Below, in pieces: positions 32,934 through 40,456 of a stretch of DNA of 64,000 nucleotides. The notes under the pieces are model-generated. The model did no database searches, had not been told where the DNA came from, and worked only from the letters and a program-made list of their open reading frames with translations. The stretch comes from Paenibacillus sp. MAHUQ-63 (GTDB taxonomy: Bacteria; Bacillota; Bacilli; Paenibacillales; NBRC-103111). The stretch is from positions 372,001 through 436,000 of the forward strand of contig NZ_JARADB010000004.1 of assembly GCF_028765165.1 (NCBI RefSeq), written 5' to 3'. A program made the position numbers and the translations under genes. Position 1 is the first letter of the stretch. Each line of letters opens with the position of its first letter.

Positions 32934-33125
32934 TAACTGGAATAACTCCACTTATTAATTCGTACGAATGCTCATCATGACGTACCAACTGGAAAAACGC
33001 CTGTTATTTTTATAAAACATGCGGCATTCGGGGCTATAATCGGCATTTTAGTTGGAGGCATTCCTGTTATTGCTGCATTAACCGATTGTTGCAATCGAAT
33101 AACCGGAGAATTTTCCTCTAATGTT
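32934..33125. repeat. Array of four diverged intergenic repeat units
   Basis: Four copies of a unit of the form AACTGGA-N4-CTCC/TTCC-N-GTTATT begin at 32934, 32987, 33050 and 33100 (spacing 50-63 bases). The clearest is TAGTTGGAGGCATTCCTGTT (33050-33069). Two more copies lie at 58867 and 58919. The 376-base gap between the DUF3892 gene and the leftward small membrane gene holds this array and the terminators but no gene I can support. Confidence 0.55.
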
Positions 33126-33168
33126 AAGCATAACGGGAGCAGGGGCTGATGCGCGGCCGCTACTACAT

Positions 33169-33200
33169 AAAAAAAGCCGCTATGAGACCATAGCGGCTTT
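33169..33200 (-). terminator. Intrinsic terminator of the leftward gene at 33249
   Basis: A 12-bp perfect stem (33173-33184 with 33189-33200), loop AGAC. The A run at 33169-33175 reads as a T run on the minus strand, so it ends leftward transcription. Confidence 0.88.
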
Positions 33201-33248
33201 CAGCTCCTAATGAGCCATATGCTAGCATTCTTTGAATGCGGTTACAGA

Positions 33249-33530
33249 TCATTTTTTGAAATCGGCCAAATATTTTAGTGCAACGCCAAGGGCGCCAAGA
33301 TAGTAGAAGACCATCAACAAGAAGCCGGTAGGGTCAAGGGACATCATGTTGGAAAGCATGAACAACGGGAAAACATAGAACAACAAATCTTGCAAGTAAG
33401 AGAGAATGAGAGAACTGGAGAAGGAGCCGGCTTTGAGAGCTTTGTATAAACCGTATAAGAAGCTAAGGCCCATTAAACCAAGAACGACTAACATCGAGTA
33501 GAGCATCCAACCTGTAAGAGCGAGTGTCAT
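33249..33530 (-). CDS. Small three-helix membrane protein, unknown function
   Basis: A 93-residue protein that I do not recognise. It is predicted to have three transmembrane helices (about residues 8-28, 44-62 and 66-86) separated by short loops (KALKAGSFSSS, MMSLDPTG) and to end in a basic tail (KYLADFKK). The start is strongly supported: GGGGAGGTG precedes ATG 33530 on the minus strand. It has its own terminator. Size and topology are holin-like, but no lysis genes are nearby and the gene stands alone, so I do not call it a holin. Confidence 0.75.
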   Translation of the reverse strand: MTLALTGWMLYSMLVVLGLMGLSFLYGLYKALKAGSFSSSLILSYLQDLLFYVFPLFMLSNMMSLDPTGFLLMVFYYLGALGVALKYLADFKK

Positions 33531-33637
33531 TAGGATTCACCTCCCCATCGGGAAGATTTACTACTGAGATATACTATGTAGCACCTTGACAAGTCGTACT
33601 AGGACGATGCACTCATTTTCAAAAAAAGTTTTTATAA

Positions 33638-33665
33638 AGTTAACAAAATAAATATTATGTAAACA
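33638..33665 (+). other. dif-like site 1 (Xer recombination site candidate)
   Basis: A 28-base stretch with an 11-base right arm TTATGTAAACA (33655-33665), a 6-base centre TAAATA and a less conserved left arm (33638-33648). The right arm matches the XerD arm of the Firmicute dif site as I remember it at 10 of 11 positions. It lies just past the stop codon of the AraC-type gene, in AT-rich DNA, so chance similarity is possible. Confidence 0.4.
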
Positions 33666-33668
33666 AAT

Positions 33669-34532
33669 TTATCGCTGCATGGTATTCCTATAGTTGTGAG
33701 GGGATACACCGACGTATTTTTTGAATAACCTGGAAAAGTAAAAAACATCCTTATAACCGAGCGAATCGGCGATTTCTTTGACGGAATTGTCCGTGTTGAG
33801 AATAATGTTCTTCGCTTCCGCGATCTTCAAACGGTTGATATAGGCATTTAAAGGGTATCCGGTATACTCGCTGACGACTCTGCGAAGCGTAGAAATGGAA
33901 ATATGATGCCGCTTGGCGATCGCTTTCGCATCGAAGGGCTGGAAGAGAGAGTCGCCTAGATCGTCCATAATGTCGATAACCTGCTGTGTTTTCGACGTCT
34001 CGGCAGGGGCTTGAGCCTTCAGCATAAAGTCAAAGAGCAGCGTTTCAAGCAAAAGCGCCGCGCGGTCGATATTGTCCGGCAGCCCGCTCTCCATCAGCAT
34101 GAAGATCCGTTCGATCCGGTTCAGCTGCGCGGCGTCCTCATGGCCGGTATGCTTGGCGGAATCGACATTCGTCAGCCAGCTTCCAAGCCATTCATCGATT
34201 CGGCTGCCCTCGAAAGTGAAATAATACTCATCCCAGTAACCGCCCTGATCTGGCCCATAATTATAGATGACACCCGGTCGAAGAAACAGCAAGCTTCCGC
34301 TTTCGACACGCTGCACAGGTCCGTTATCGGCTTGATAGGAGCCGCCGCCGCCAGCCAGATAGATGAAAGCCCACTTGGAAAATTTCGCTTGATGCCGAAA
34401 CGAGATGCGTCCCGGCAAATGCCCGACATTAAGAATCGTTAAGGATTGCAGCTTCAATTTACTAGCGTCGATAGGCAAAGTAATAATGCGCAGCGGGTAA
34501 GGGCTGATTAAATAGTCCATGAATTTTGTCAT
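33669..34532 (-). CDS. AraC family transcriptional regulator
   Basis: Transcription factor of 287 residues. The N-terminal cupin-like ligand domain (about 1-150) has the sequence order seen in sugar-responsive AraC proteins (GHLPGRISFRHQAKFSKWAFIYLAGGGGSY, SGSLLFLRPGVIYNY). The C-terminal double helix-turn-helix (about 185-285) has HHISISTLRRVVSEYTGYPL and the second motif SVKEIADSLGYKDVFYFSRLFKKYVGVSPHNYR. I chose ATG 34532 because GGAGGTTG lies 8 bases upstream on the minus strand and the length is standard; in-frame ATGs up to 34625 lack a ribosome site. The target is unknown; no sugar genes adjoin it. Confidence 0.9.
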   Translation of the reverse strand: MTKFMDYLISPYPLRIITLPIDASKLKLQSLTILNVGHLPGRISFRHQAKFSKWAFIYLAGGGGSYQADNGPVQRVESGSLLFLRPGVIYNYGPDQGGYWDEYYFTFEGSRIDEWLGSWLTNVDSAKHTGHEDAAQLNRIERIFMLMESGLPDNIDRAALLLETLLFDFMLKAQAPAETSKTQQVIDIMDDLGDSLFQPFDAKAIAKRHHISISTLRRVVSEYTGYPLNAYINRLKIAEAKNIILNTDNSVKEIADSLGYKDVFYFSRLFKKYVGVSPHNYRNTMQR

Positions 34533-34675
34533 ATCGTATACAACCTCCGTCATCAATCCTTGGTGTCTTTGATTCGGCCTGAAGTTAATCACGTTAATTA
34601 ATTTCATTGTATATGAATATTTCATCTATGGGAACAGTGACAAGGATCATTCTGGACGTTAATTCGTGGAAACCC

Positions 34676-35104
34676 TCACCGAGCACTAAATGTGAGCGCA
34701 TATCCAAATGAGAAGCACAGCCATAGACAGAGGGGAGTGAACAAGTAGGTATCACATTTGGCGAAACGCGTAGAACGAATCGATTTGAATAACCCTACGT
34801 ACCGGAAGTCGCCGATCGTTCGCAGGCCGAACACAATAAGTGAAATCCAACATCCCCATGTTACCCAGGAGAAGACGGGGAGATGAGGAATCAAACGTCC
34901 CTGCCACCCTAGCAGCAGCGTATCTGCAAATAAGAGAAGCGCGACGGTAAGTGTTGCGGTTATACCGGGCCGAAATACGGGCTGGTGTGAAGCTTGGGTT
35001 ACGGGAATCGCAGCAGCGCTGCCCCAACGGACGCCGAATGCCCAACTGACATGCAGAGCTCCGATAAAGAATAGGAACAAACAAGATAGAATCGTAATCA
35101 CCAT
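34676..35104 (-). CDS. DUF3995 family membrane protein
   Basis: Small membrane protein, 142 residues, with four predicted helices (about residues 3-23, 48-66, 76-95 and 118-138). The opening pattern ..LFFIGALHVSWAFGVRWGSAAAIP and the LxxWxFGxxW features resemble the DUF3995 family, whose function is unknown. GAGAGGATG precedes ATG 35104 by about 9 bases on the minus strand. The upstream gene-free region (35105-35395) carries an AGTTGA/TCAACT inverted repeat near 35211 and an AT-rich stretch with a TTAATGTCATTAA palindrome. Confidence 0.75.
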   Translation of the reverse strand: MVITILSCLFLFFIGALHVSWAFGVRWGSAAAIPVTQASHQPVFRPGITATLTVALLLFADTLLLGWQGRLIPHLPVFSWVTWGCWISLIVFGLRTIGDFRYVGLFKSIRSTRFAKCDTYLFTPLCLWLCFSFGYALTFSAR

Positions 35105-35293
35105 GAAACGTCATCCTCTCGTAAAGAAAATCATAGCCATGCAGCATCAAGTTGATGGGCGATAAAGGAAGCGAGGACAGCTGCTACCGTCATAATTATA
35201 ACTGGAAAAAAGTTGATTTCAACTAAAAACAGTAGTTATAGATGGATATTTACCGTTTAAATTGGATAATTAAAGAATTAATATCGTTAACGA

Positions 35294-35306
35294 TTAATGT
35301 CATTAA
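35294..35306. repeat. 13-bp palindrome TTAATGTCATTAA
   Basis: Same palindrome as at 46271-46283 and, with one central change, at 5534-5546. Here it lies between the divergent DUF3995 and ywbE-like genes, about 45 bases upstream of the ywbE-like -10 box. A half copy (TTAACGATTAA) is adjacent on the left. Confidence 0.5.
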
Positions 35307-35347
35307 TTAATTACAAGGAGCTTTAGATAGGGTTTAAGGTGTTTTTG

Positions 35348-35356
35348 TGTTATAAT
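35348..35356 (+). promoter_or_regulatory. Extended -10 promoter of the ywbE-like gene
   Basis: TGTTATAAT: a TATAAT at 35351-35356 with the TG of an extended -10 in front. No good -35 is present, as allowed for this promoter type. Confidence 0.6.
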
Positions 35357-35395
35357 GAAGCACATTCTGGAATGAAAGCAGGGAACGAAGCCATC

Positions 35396-35599
35396 ATGAA
35401 TGGGCAAAATCGCAAAGATGTCGTACCGGGAGCCGAGGTCGATATCGTCCTGAAGCAGGATCAACGCACCGGCAAACTTACGCGTGGCATTGTGAAGGAT
35501 CTCTTGACTAATTCGCCTACGCATCCTCATGGCATCAAAGTACGCTTGACCGACGGCCAAGTCGGCCGTGTGAAGGAAATTAGATCACCGTCTAGATAA
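35396..35599 (+). CDS. YwbE family protein
   Basis: Small conserved protein of the YwbE (DUF2196) family, 67 residues, function unknown. The sequence MNGQNRKDVVPGAEVDIVLK then QDQRTGKLTRGIVKDLLT, HPHGIKVRLTDGQVGRVKEI is nearly the whole family pattern; the KOW-like GxxVxIV...GxVxxI arrangement suggests a small RNA- or ribosome-associated beta barrel, which is inference. I start at ATG 35396 because the family begins with MNGQNR; the longer frame from 35339 begins inside the promoter. The ribosome site (AGCAGGGAACGAAG) is weak. Confidence 0.85.
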   Translation: MNGQNRKDVVPGAEVDIVLKQDQRTGKLTRGIVKDLLTNSPTHPHGIKVRLTDGQVGRVKEIRSPSR

Positions 35600-35623
35600 C
35601 ACAGCATATAAGGGGGAGAGAGG

Positions 35624-35878
35624 TTGGCGAAGCAAAAGGTAGCAAAAAGACCTACGCGCGACGAGTTCGTGCTCGAGGAGATTGGCAATCAGTTAGCGGA
35701 AGCGAAGATGGAAAACTCCGAAATTGTTCTTACCGTCTGGGGACGTGAGGAAGGCGTTCGCGGCTTCATCACGACGATGGATTCACGAACTGGCCGCGTA
35801 CATATCGAGACGGGCAGCGGAGAAGTGGACAAAGTACCCTTCATGGATATTATGAAAGTAGAATATCCGAGAGATTGA
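35624..35878 (+). CDS. YolD-like family protein
   Basis: An 84-residue protein resembling the YolD-like family (PF08863), found next to Y-family polymerases on some mobile elements and as stand-alone genes in Bacillales. The core is KRPTRDEFVLEEIGNQLAEAKMENSEIVLTVWGREEGVRGFITTMDSRTGRVHIETGSGEVDKVPFMDIMKVE in overview: an N-terminal helix followed by a small beta sheet. Function is unknown. The TTG start at 35624 has GGGGGAGAG upstream. It follows the ywbE-like gene after 24 bases and ends before a clear terminator, so the two form a small operon. Confidence 0.65.
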   Translation: MAKQKVAKRPTRDEFVLEEIGNQLAEAKMENSEIVLTVWGREEGVRGFITTMDSRTGRVHIETGSGEVDKVPFMDIMKVEYPRD

Positions 35879-35908
35879 TACGCGATTTAAAACCGACATC
35901 GCATATTG

Positions 35909-35930
35909 GGCCGTAAACGGCCTTTTTTTT
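35909..35930 (+). terminator. Intrinsic terminator after the yolD-like gene
   Basis: GGCCG (35909-35913) pairs with CGGCC (35918-35922), loop TAAA, followed by eight T. Confidence 0.88.
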
Positions 35931-35998
35931 AAGCTCAAAAAATTGCACTAAATCTATATTTAACGCAACTTAGATTGTAACGGACGGAGTGAGAGCGC

Positions 35999-36919
35999 TT
36001 GGCACACCATTTTGAGTATGATGACGATTATTTGGAGCTGTTCGACACTTGGATGAAGGACCAAGGCTTCACCAAACGAACACAGCTTGCTTATCTTGGC
36101 GATGTTCGCTTATTTTTGTCCGCGATGGACAAGCCTCTTCATCAGCTTGCAGCTATCGACATCATGCGTTTCTTAACCAGGATGCGGCAGGGTGGAGCGG
36201 GGGATGCGGCACGCAATCGTTATTTGTCATCGATTCGCACCTTCTTCTCCGCCTTAATCGAGCTGCAAGCGGCGGAGATCAACCCCGCACTCCATATCAA
36301 GAAGTCGAAGGTTGAGAAGAATCCGATTCCGACCTTCCTAAGCGAGGATTTGCTGGCGGTGTTCCTGCAATCGATCGAGGGCAAATATCAGGTCCGCAAT
36401 GTGGCGATGTTCCTTCTTATGAGCTACGCGGGATTGCGGGTGAGCGAACTGAACCGGCTGAACGTGTCGGATTTCAATCGGGCCACGAGCACGCTGCAGG
36501 TGTACGGCAAAGGGCGGAAATGGCGGGTCATTCCGCTGCCGAACGAATTGGTTCAAGTACTGAACAAGGCGCTGGAGGAGAGGCTGGAGCCGCGCGTTGC
36601 AGGGGAGCAACCTTTCTTCGTATCGCAATTCGGACGGCGGATATCGGTTCGGATGATCCAGACGATTGCGGAGAAGCATTTTGTAGAGATGAAGAAGAAT
36701 TACACGGAGCTCCAAGGCAAATCGATCTCAAGCCATAAGCTGCGCCATACGTTCGCAACGATGCAGGTTCTGGCGGGAACCGACATTCGCACATTGCAGG
36801 AACTGCTCGGCCATGCGAGTATTCAAACGACACAAATTTACACCCATGTCGGCGATAAGCAGAAACAAGAGGCGATGCAGCGTATTTCGGCGTATATTCC
36901 TGCAGGCATAGGCATATAA
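35999..36919 (+). CDS. Tyrosine recombinase, XerC/XerD-like
   Basis: Site-specific recombinase of 306 residues, the usual XerC/XerD size. The N-terminal SAM-like domain (FDTWMKDQGFTKRTQLAYLGDVRLFLSAM) is followed by the catalytic domain with R in YAGLRVSELNRL, the HKLRHT box (H246, R249), H272 in LLGHASIQTTQ and the nucleophile Y281. TTG 35999 is preceded by GGAGTGAG. It differs from XerS at 27.7 kb in sequence and lacks the XerS insertions. No integrase-type N-terminal Arm domain, attachment-site tRNA or phage genes are near, so it is either a housekeeping-type Xer protein or the remnant of a small element; the dif-like sites at 33638 and 37952 bracket it. Confidence 0.87.
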   Translation: MAHHFEYDDDYLELFDTWMKDQGFTKRTQLAYLGDVRLFLSAMDKPLHQLAAIDIMRFLTRMRQGGAGDAARNRYLSSIRTFFSALIELQAAEINPALHIKKSKVEKNPIPTFLSEDLLAVFLQSIEGKYQVRNVAMFLLMSYAGLRVSELNRLNVSDFNRATSTLQVYGKGRKWRVIPLPNELVQVLNKALEERLEPRVAGEQPFFVSQFGRRISVRMIQTIAEKHFVEMKKNYTELQGKSISSHKLRHTFATMQVLAGTDIRTLQELLGHASIQTTQIYTHVGDKQKQEAMQRISAYIPAGIGI

Positions 36920-36955
36920 TGTGGGGTTACTACGGCTAAGGTAGGAGGCATCGGT

Positions 36956-37856
36956 ATGGCAATACGGCCTCCCGTCCTGCGGGGCGGGGACACCATTGGA
37001 ATCGTCACTTTGGGCAGTCCGTTAGATGCGAGCGTCATTGATGCCAGGGTTCGCACGCTGGAAGAGATGGGGTTCCATGTTGTGATTGGGAAGTATGCCT
37101 ACGCTTATGGCGGCATTGTAGCGGCAACCGCCCAACAGCGGGCGGAAGATTTCATGGAGATGATTCGGAATCCTGCCGTTCGCCTGATTTTACCAACCCG
37201 CGGCGGTACGGGAGTCAGAGAAATACTGCCGTATTTGGATTACAGGCTCATTCATGAAAATCCCAAGATCGTATCAGGCTACAGCGATATAACGATTCTT
37301 TTAAATATGTTATATCAGTTTTCCAACTTAATCTCCTTCCAAAGCCTGCTCCTCATTGATTTCGAGCCGAGGACGCCGGCGTATAATTTCGACCAGTTCT
37401 TTGCGGCAACTTCCACGTTAGCGAGCGCGAGAGTCATTCATAACCCTCCGGGAATCCCATTGCGCAGCAGGGTCAAAGGGAAGGTGAGGGGACCGATTGT
37501 CGGCGGCAATTTGACTTCGCTGATCGGAACGCTGGGGACGCCTTATGAAATCAATACCGCGGGGAAAATCGTGCTGTTGGAAGAGACGCATGAGCCGACG
37601 AATACGATCTACCGCTAGCAAGTTCCGGGATTGCCGGGGGATCGTGATGGGACAATGCACGAATTGCACGACTTCCTATGGAACGTCCTACGAAGATTTG
37701 ATCGAGGGGGTGCTCGTCCCGCTAGGTAAACCTTTGATGACGAATTTGGCTACGGCGCACGGACACTACAAAGCGGCAATTCCAATCGGAGCGGTTGCGG
37801 ACTTGGATACATACCATAATACATTGACGGTGATCGAGTCTACTGTACAAGGATAA
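36956..37856 (+). pseudogene. LD-carboxypeptidase (S66, MccF/LdcA type), frameshifted
   Basis: The first frame (36956-37618) encodes the N-terminal 220 residues of an S66 serine carboxypeptidase: GDTIGIVTLGSPLD, PTRGGTG, the nucleophile Ser in SGYSDIT near residue 110, GPIVGGNLTSLIGTLGTP and LLEETHEPTNTIYR, then stops at TAG 37616. The sequence continues in another frame from KFRDCRGIVMGQCTNCTT through the catalytic-His region AHGHYKAAIPIG to a stop at 37856. Comparing with the family pattern, about nine residues between IYR and KFRDC are missing, so a small deletion that is not a multiple of three has broken the gene. Intact relatives remove the terminal D-alanine from murein tetrapeptides or inactivate microcin C-like compounds. 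Confidence 0.85.
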
Positions 37857-37951
37857 TAAGTTGACATAATAATTGTTTCGTTAACAAAAAATTAAGTTTA
37901 CGATGTTTTCGAATGATGGACATTAAGAAGGATGCAGAACAATCGACAATT

Positions 37952-37979
37952 AGTTTACATAATATTAATTATGTAATGA
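37952..37979 (-). other. dif-like site 2 (inverted relative to site 1)
   Basis: A 28-base stretch whose left arm AGTTTACATAA (37952-37962) is the reverse complement of the XerD arm of the Firmicute dif site as I remember it, followed by a 6-base centre TATTAA and the arm TTATGTAATGA. The middle also forms a 22-base imperfectly spaced palindrome (37955-37976). AT-rich chance similarity cannot be excluded. Confidence 0.42.
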
Positions 37980-37986
37980 ATATAAT

Positions 37987-38022
37987 AATACCCTTACTCC
38001 ATTTGGGGAAGGGTATTTTTTA
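37987..38022 (+). terminator. Intrinsic terminator before the pyrimidine operon
   Basis: AATACCCTT (37987-37995) pairs with AAGGGTATT (38009-38017) around an inner CTCC/GGGG stem, followed by TTTTAG. It isolates the next operon from upstream transcription. Confidence 0.85.
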
Positions 38023-38087
38023 GCTTAAGACGGTATGTCAAGCCAACGTGATAAAATTCGAAAGCACTATGTAAAATCCATCTAATG

Positions 38088-38104
38088 TGTTATATAATAT
38101 AACA
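38088..38104 (+). promoter_or_regulatory. Perfect 17-bp operator-like palindrome containing a -10 box
   Basis: TGTTATATAATATAACA is a perfect inverted repeat (8-base arms around a central A). It contains TATAAT (38093-38098); the only -35 at 17 bases is weak (TGTAAA 38070-38075). It lies about 65 bases before the first gene of the pyrimidine degradation operon, so a repressor bound here would shut the operon. The regulator is not encoded next to it. Confidence 0.7.
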
Positions 38105-38168
38105 TAAGTGGTTATTTACAATAACAACAACATGACGTACTACCTTGGGCGATTCGAGGAGGAGCACC

Positions 38169-38981
38169 ATGAGTTCAGAGCTTTCCAGGCGGAACGTGGA
38201 GATATCGTTGAATGGCGTATGCATGATGTTCGGCAAAAGAGGCAAGCAAATCACTGCGCTCCAAGATATCACGTTCGATGTGAACCGGAGCGAATTCCTC
38301 ACCTTGTTAGGTCCTTCAGGTTGCGGCAAATCGACGCTGCTGCGGCTTATGGCAGACGTATTGCAGCCTACAAGCGGCCAAATCCAGCTTCGCAAAGATC
38401 ATCCTCGGGAAGTGCGTTTGCGAAGAAAGTTTGGCATTGTTTCCGGTCAACCCGCATTGAACGAATGGCGAACCGTACTTGAGAATATCGCGCTGCCACT
38501 TGAGGAGTGGGGGCTTAGCCGTTCCGTTTATCGGGAGGGGGTAGATCAGCTGCTCGAAACGGTGGGATTAACGAAATATAAAGAGTATTATCCGTGGCAG
38601 CTTAGCGGCGGCTTGCAGATTAGGGTCGCGATTGCGCGTGCGTTATCCTTGGATCCGCCCATCCTGTTTCTGGATGAGCCGTTCTCGCTGCTTGATGCTT
38701 TCACGAAGGAGAAGCTGCATGTCGAGCTGCTGACCTTAAGGAGGAAGCTGGATAAGACGATTGTGCTCGCAACAAGCAGCATCCAGGAAGCTGTTGTTCT
38801 ATCCGATCGGATTATCGTTCTAACCGCTCCTCCCGGACGCATTCAATCCGTTCATCGCATCGACCTGGGCGGGAACCGGCCGTCGCAACTGCATGATACA
38901 GAATCGTTTCGTGCCATAACAGCGGCCATTCGCACTTCTTATGGAACGGAAGCAGGCACTGCACCCGATCCGCCTGGATGA
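38169..38981 (+). CDS. ABC transporter ATP-binding protein, nitrate/taurine/pyrimidine-type
   Basis: ABC ATPase of 270 residues of the NitT/TauT family, which also includes the RibX/ThiY-type and pyrimidine or hydantoin importers. Walker A GPSGCGKST is near residue 50; the signature is the unusual LSGGLQIRVAIARAL (normally LSGGQQQR); Walker B is PILFLDEPFSLLDAFTK. The C-terminal DRIIVLTAPPGRIQSVHRIDL is the mark of this family. ATG 38169 has GAGGAGGAG 6 bases upstream. It is the first gene after the 17-bp operator, ahead of the uracil catabolism genes, yet no permease or solute-binding gene is in the cluster, so its partners must be encoded elsewhere or lost. Confidence 0.87.
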   Translation: MSSELSRRNVEISLNGVCMMFGKRGKQITALQDITFDVNRSEFLTLLGPSGCGKSTLLRLMADVLQPTSGQIQLRKDHPREVRLRRKFGIVSGQPALNEWRTVLENIALPLEEWGLSRSVYREGVDQLLETVGLTKYKEYYPWQLSGGLQIRVAIARALSLDPPILFLDEPFSLLDAFTKEKLHVELLTLRRKLDKTIVLATSSIQEAVVLSDRIIVLTAPPGRIQSVHRIDLGGNRPSQLHDTESFRAITAAIRTSYGTEAGTAPDPPG

Positions 38982-39076
38982 ACGGTTGAGCAAATCTATC
39001 GCGTAGAGGGATGTCTCTCTCCATACACACATATTAATAAATAAGGAAAGCATTGCATCTGCCGAGGAGGCTGCTT

Positions 39077-40450
39077 ATGGGAGCGAATGAAGCCAAGGAT
39101 AGCACATGGAAAGATGAGCTTCTCGACAAGGATCGGAAGTATGTGTGGCATCACATGTCCGCTCATAACGACAATCCGATGATTGTTGCATCCGGCGAGG
39201 GAAGCTGGATTACGGACGTGGAAGGGAACCGCTACCTGGATGGGATGTCCGGATTGTGGTGCGTGAACGTCGGGCACGGCAGAAAGGAAATTGCCGATGC
39301 CGCAGCTGAACAGATGATGAAGCTGGCCTACTCGACCATGGTGCAATCGCATATCCCGGCTATCGAGCTGGCAGCCAAAATCAACGAGTGGCTGGACGGC
39401 GAGTACCGGATCTTCTTCTCCAACTCCGGATCGGACGCCAACGAAGTTGCATTCAAAATAGCCAGACAGTACCATCACCAGAACGGAAAACCGTCAAAGT
39501 TCAAGTTCATCTCACGGCATCGGGCGTACCACGGGAATTCGATGGGAGCTTTAGGCGCAACAGGGCAAGCCCAGCGCAAGCTGAAATATGAACCGCTCGG
39601 CACCGGATTCCAGCACGTGCCGCCGCCTTATTGCTACCGCTGTCCATTCGGGCAAACCCAAGACAGCTGCAGTCTGCAGTGTGCCAAAGCAATTGAGGAC
39701 GCCATCGTATGGGAAGGGCCGGATTCCGTCGCCGGGGTTATCATGGAACCGGTCATTACGGGAGGCGGCATGATTATTCCGCAGGACGAGTATTTGGCGG
39801 CTGTAAGGCGCATATGTGATAAATATGAGGTTCTGCTTATCGTCGATGAAGTCATTTGCGGGTTCGGGCGTTCCGGCGAGAAATTCGGCCATCACAATTA
39901 TGGGGTAAGGCCGGACATCGTGACGATGGCCAAAGGCATGACCAGCGCCTATGCGCCGCTATCAGCGACCGCCGTTTCTTCGGAACTGTATGATTCCTTC
40001 AAGGATGAGGGAGCGACAAGCCATCTAAGGCATATCAACACATTTGGAGGGAATCCGGTCTCATGTGTCGTCGCTTTGAAAAATATTGAAATTTTGGAGA
40101 AGGAAAATTTGGTTGCCCGTTCTGCGCAGATCGGATGCGCACTGCGGGAAGGGCTCATGCCGCTGCTCGAGCATCCGCATGTCGGCGAAATCCGGATTTT
40201 CGGATCGGCGATGGGCATTGAGCTTGTCGAGGATGTGAAGTCGAAGCAACCCGCATCCCCCGAACGCGTGGCGGATCTCATAGCCGCTTGCAAATCGAAA
40301 GGGCTGCTGATTGGGAAGAACGGGGATACCGTTCCCGGCTATGCCAACATACTTACGCTCAGTCCGCCACTATCATCAACGGATGAGGATGTTGCATTTA
40401 TCGTAGATACTTTGCTTGCTGTATTCCAAGCCAATCAGGAGAAGGGATGA
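39077..40450 (+). CDS. Class III omega-aminotransferase, probable beta-alanine:pyruvate type
   Basis: PLP-dependent aminotransferase of 457 residues. The family features are present: SNSGSDANEVAFKIARQYH, the RHRAYHGNSMGALGATGQ substrate loop, the Asp in VDEVICGFGRSG and the Schiff-base lysine in MAKGMTSAYAPLSA. In this operon its likely job is the last listed step of reductive pyrimidine breakdown, transferring the amino group of beta-alanine (or 3-aminoisobutyrate from thymine) to pyruvate and giving malonate semialdehyde. The extra CysCys segment YCYRCPFGQTQDSCSLQCAK is typical of this branch. ATG 39077 has GAGGAGG 6 bases upstream; the TTG at 39053 precedes that site. The next gene starts 6 bases after its stop. 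Confidence 0.9.
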   Translation: MGANEAKDSTWKDELLDKDRKYVWHHMSAHNDNPMIVASGEGSWITDVEGNRYLDGMSGLWCVNVGHGRKEIADAAAEQMMKLAYSTMVQSHIPAIELAAKINEWLDGEYRIFFSNSGSDANEVAFKIARQYHHQNGKPSKFKFISRHRAYHGNSMGALGATGQAQRKLKYEPLGTGFQHVPPPYCYRCPFGQTQDSCSLQCAKAIEDAIVWEGPDSVAGVIMEPVITGGGMIIPQDEYLAAVRRICDKYEVLLIVDEVICGFGRSGEKFGHHNYGVRPDIVTMAKGMTSAYAPLSATAVSSELYDSFKDEGATSHLRHINTFGGNPVSCVVALKNIEILEKENLVARSAQIGCALREGLMPLLEHPHVGEIRIFGSAMGIELVEDVKSKQPASPERVADLIAACKSKGLLIGKNGDTVPGYANILTLSPPLSSTDEDVAFIVDTLLAVFQANQEKG

Positions 40451-40456
40451 GGGCGA

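Noticed and set aside
32944-33150. An open frame of about 65 codons that translates to a hydrophobic membrane-like peptide
   Set aside because: It has no start codon or ribosome site and coincides with the periodic repeat array, which explains the GGI/PVI-like codons.
33249-33530. Phage holin
   Set aside because: Size and three helices fit, but there is no endolysin or phage gene nearby and the gene has its own promoter region and terminator.
35999-37979. An intact integrated phage or integrative element around the recombinase
   Set aside because: Only a recombinase, a pseudogene and small housekeeping-type genes are present; no structural, replication or transfer genes and no clear direct-repeat attachment sites.
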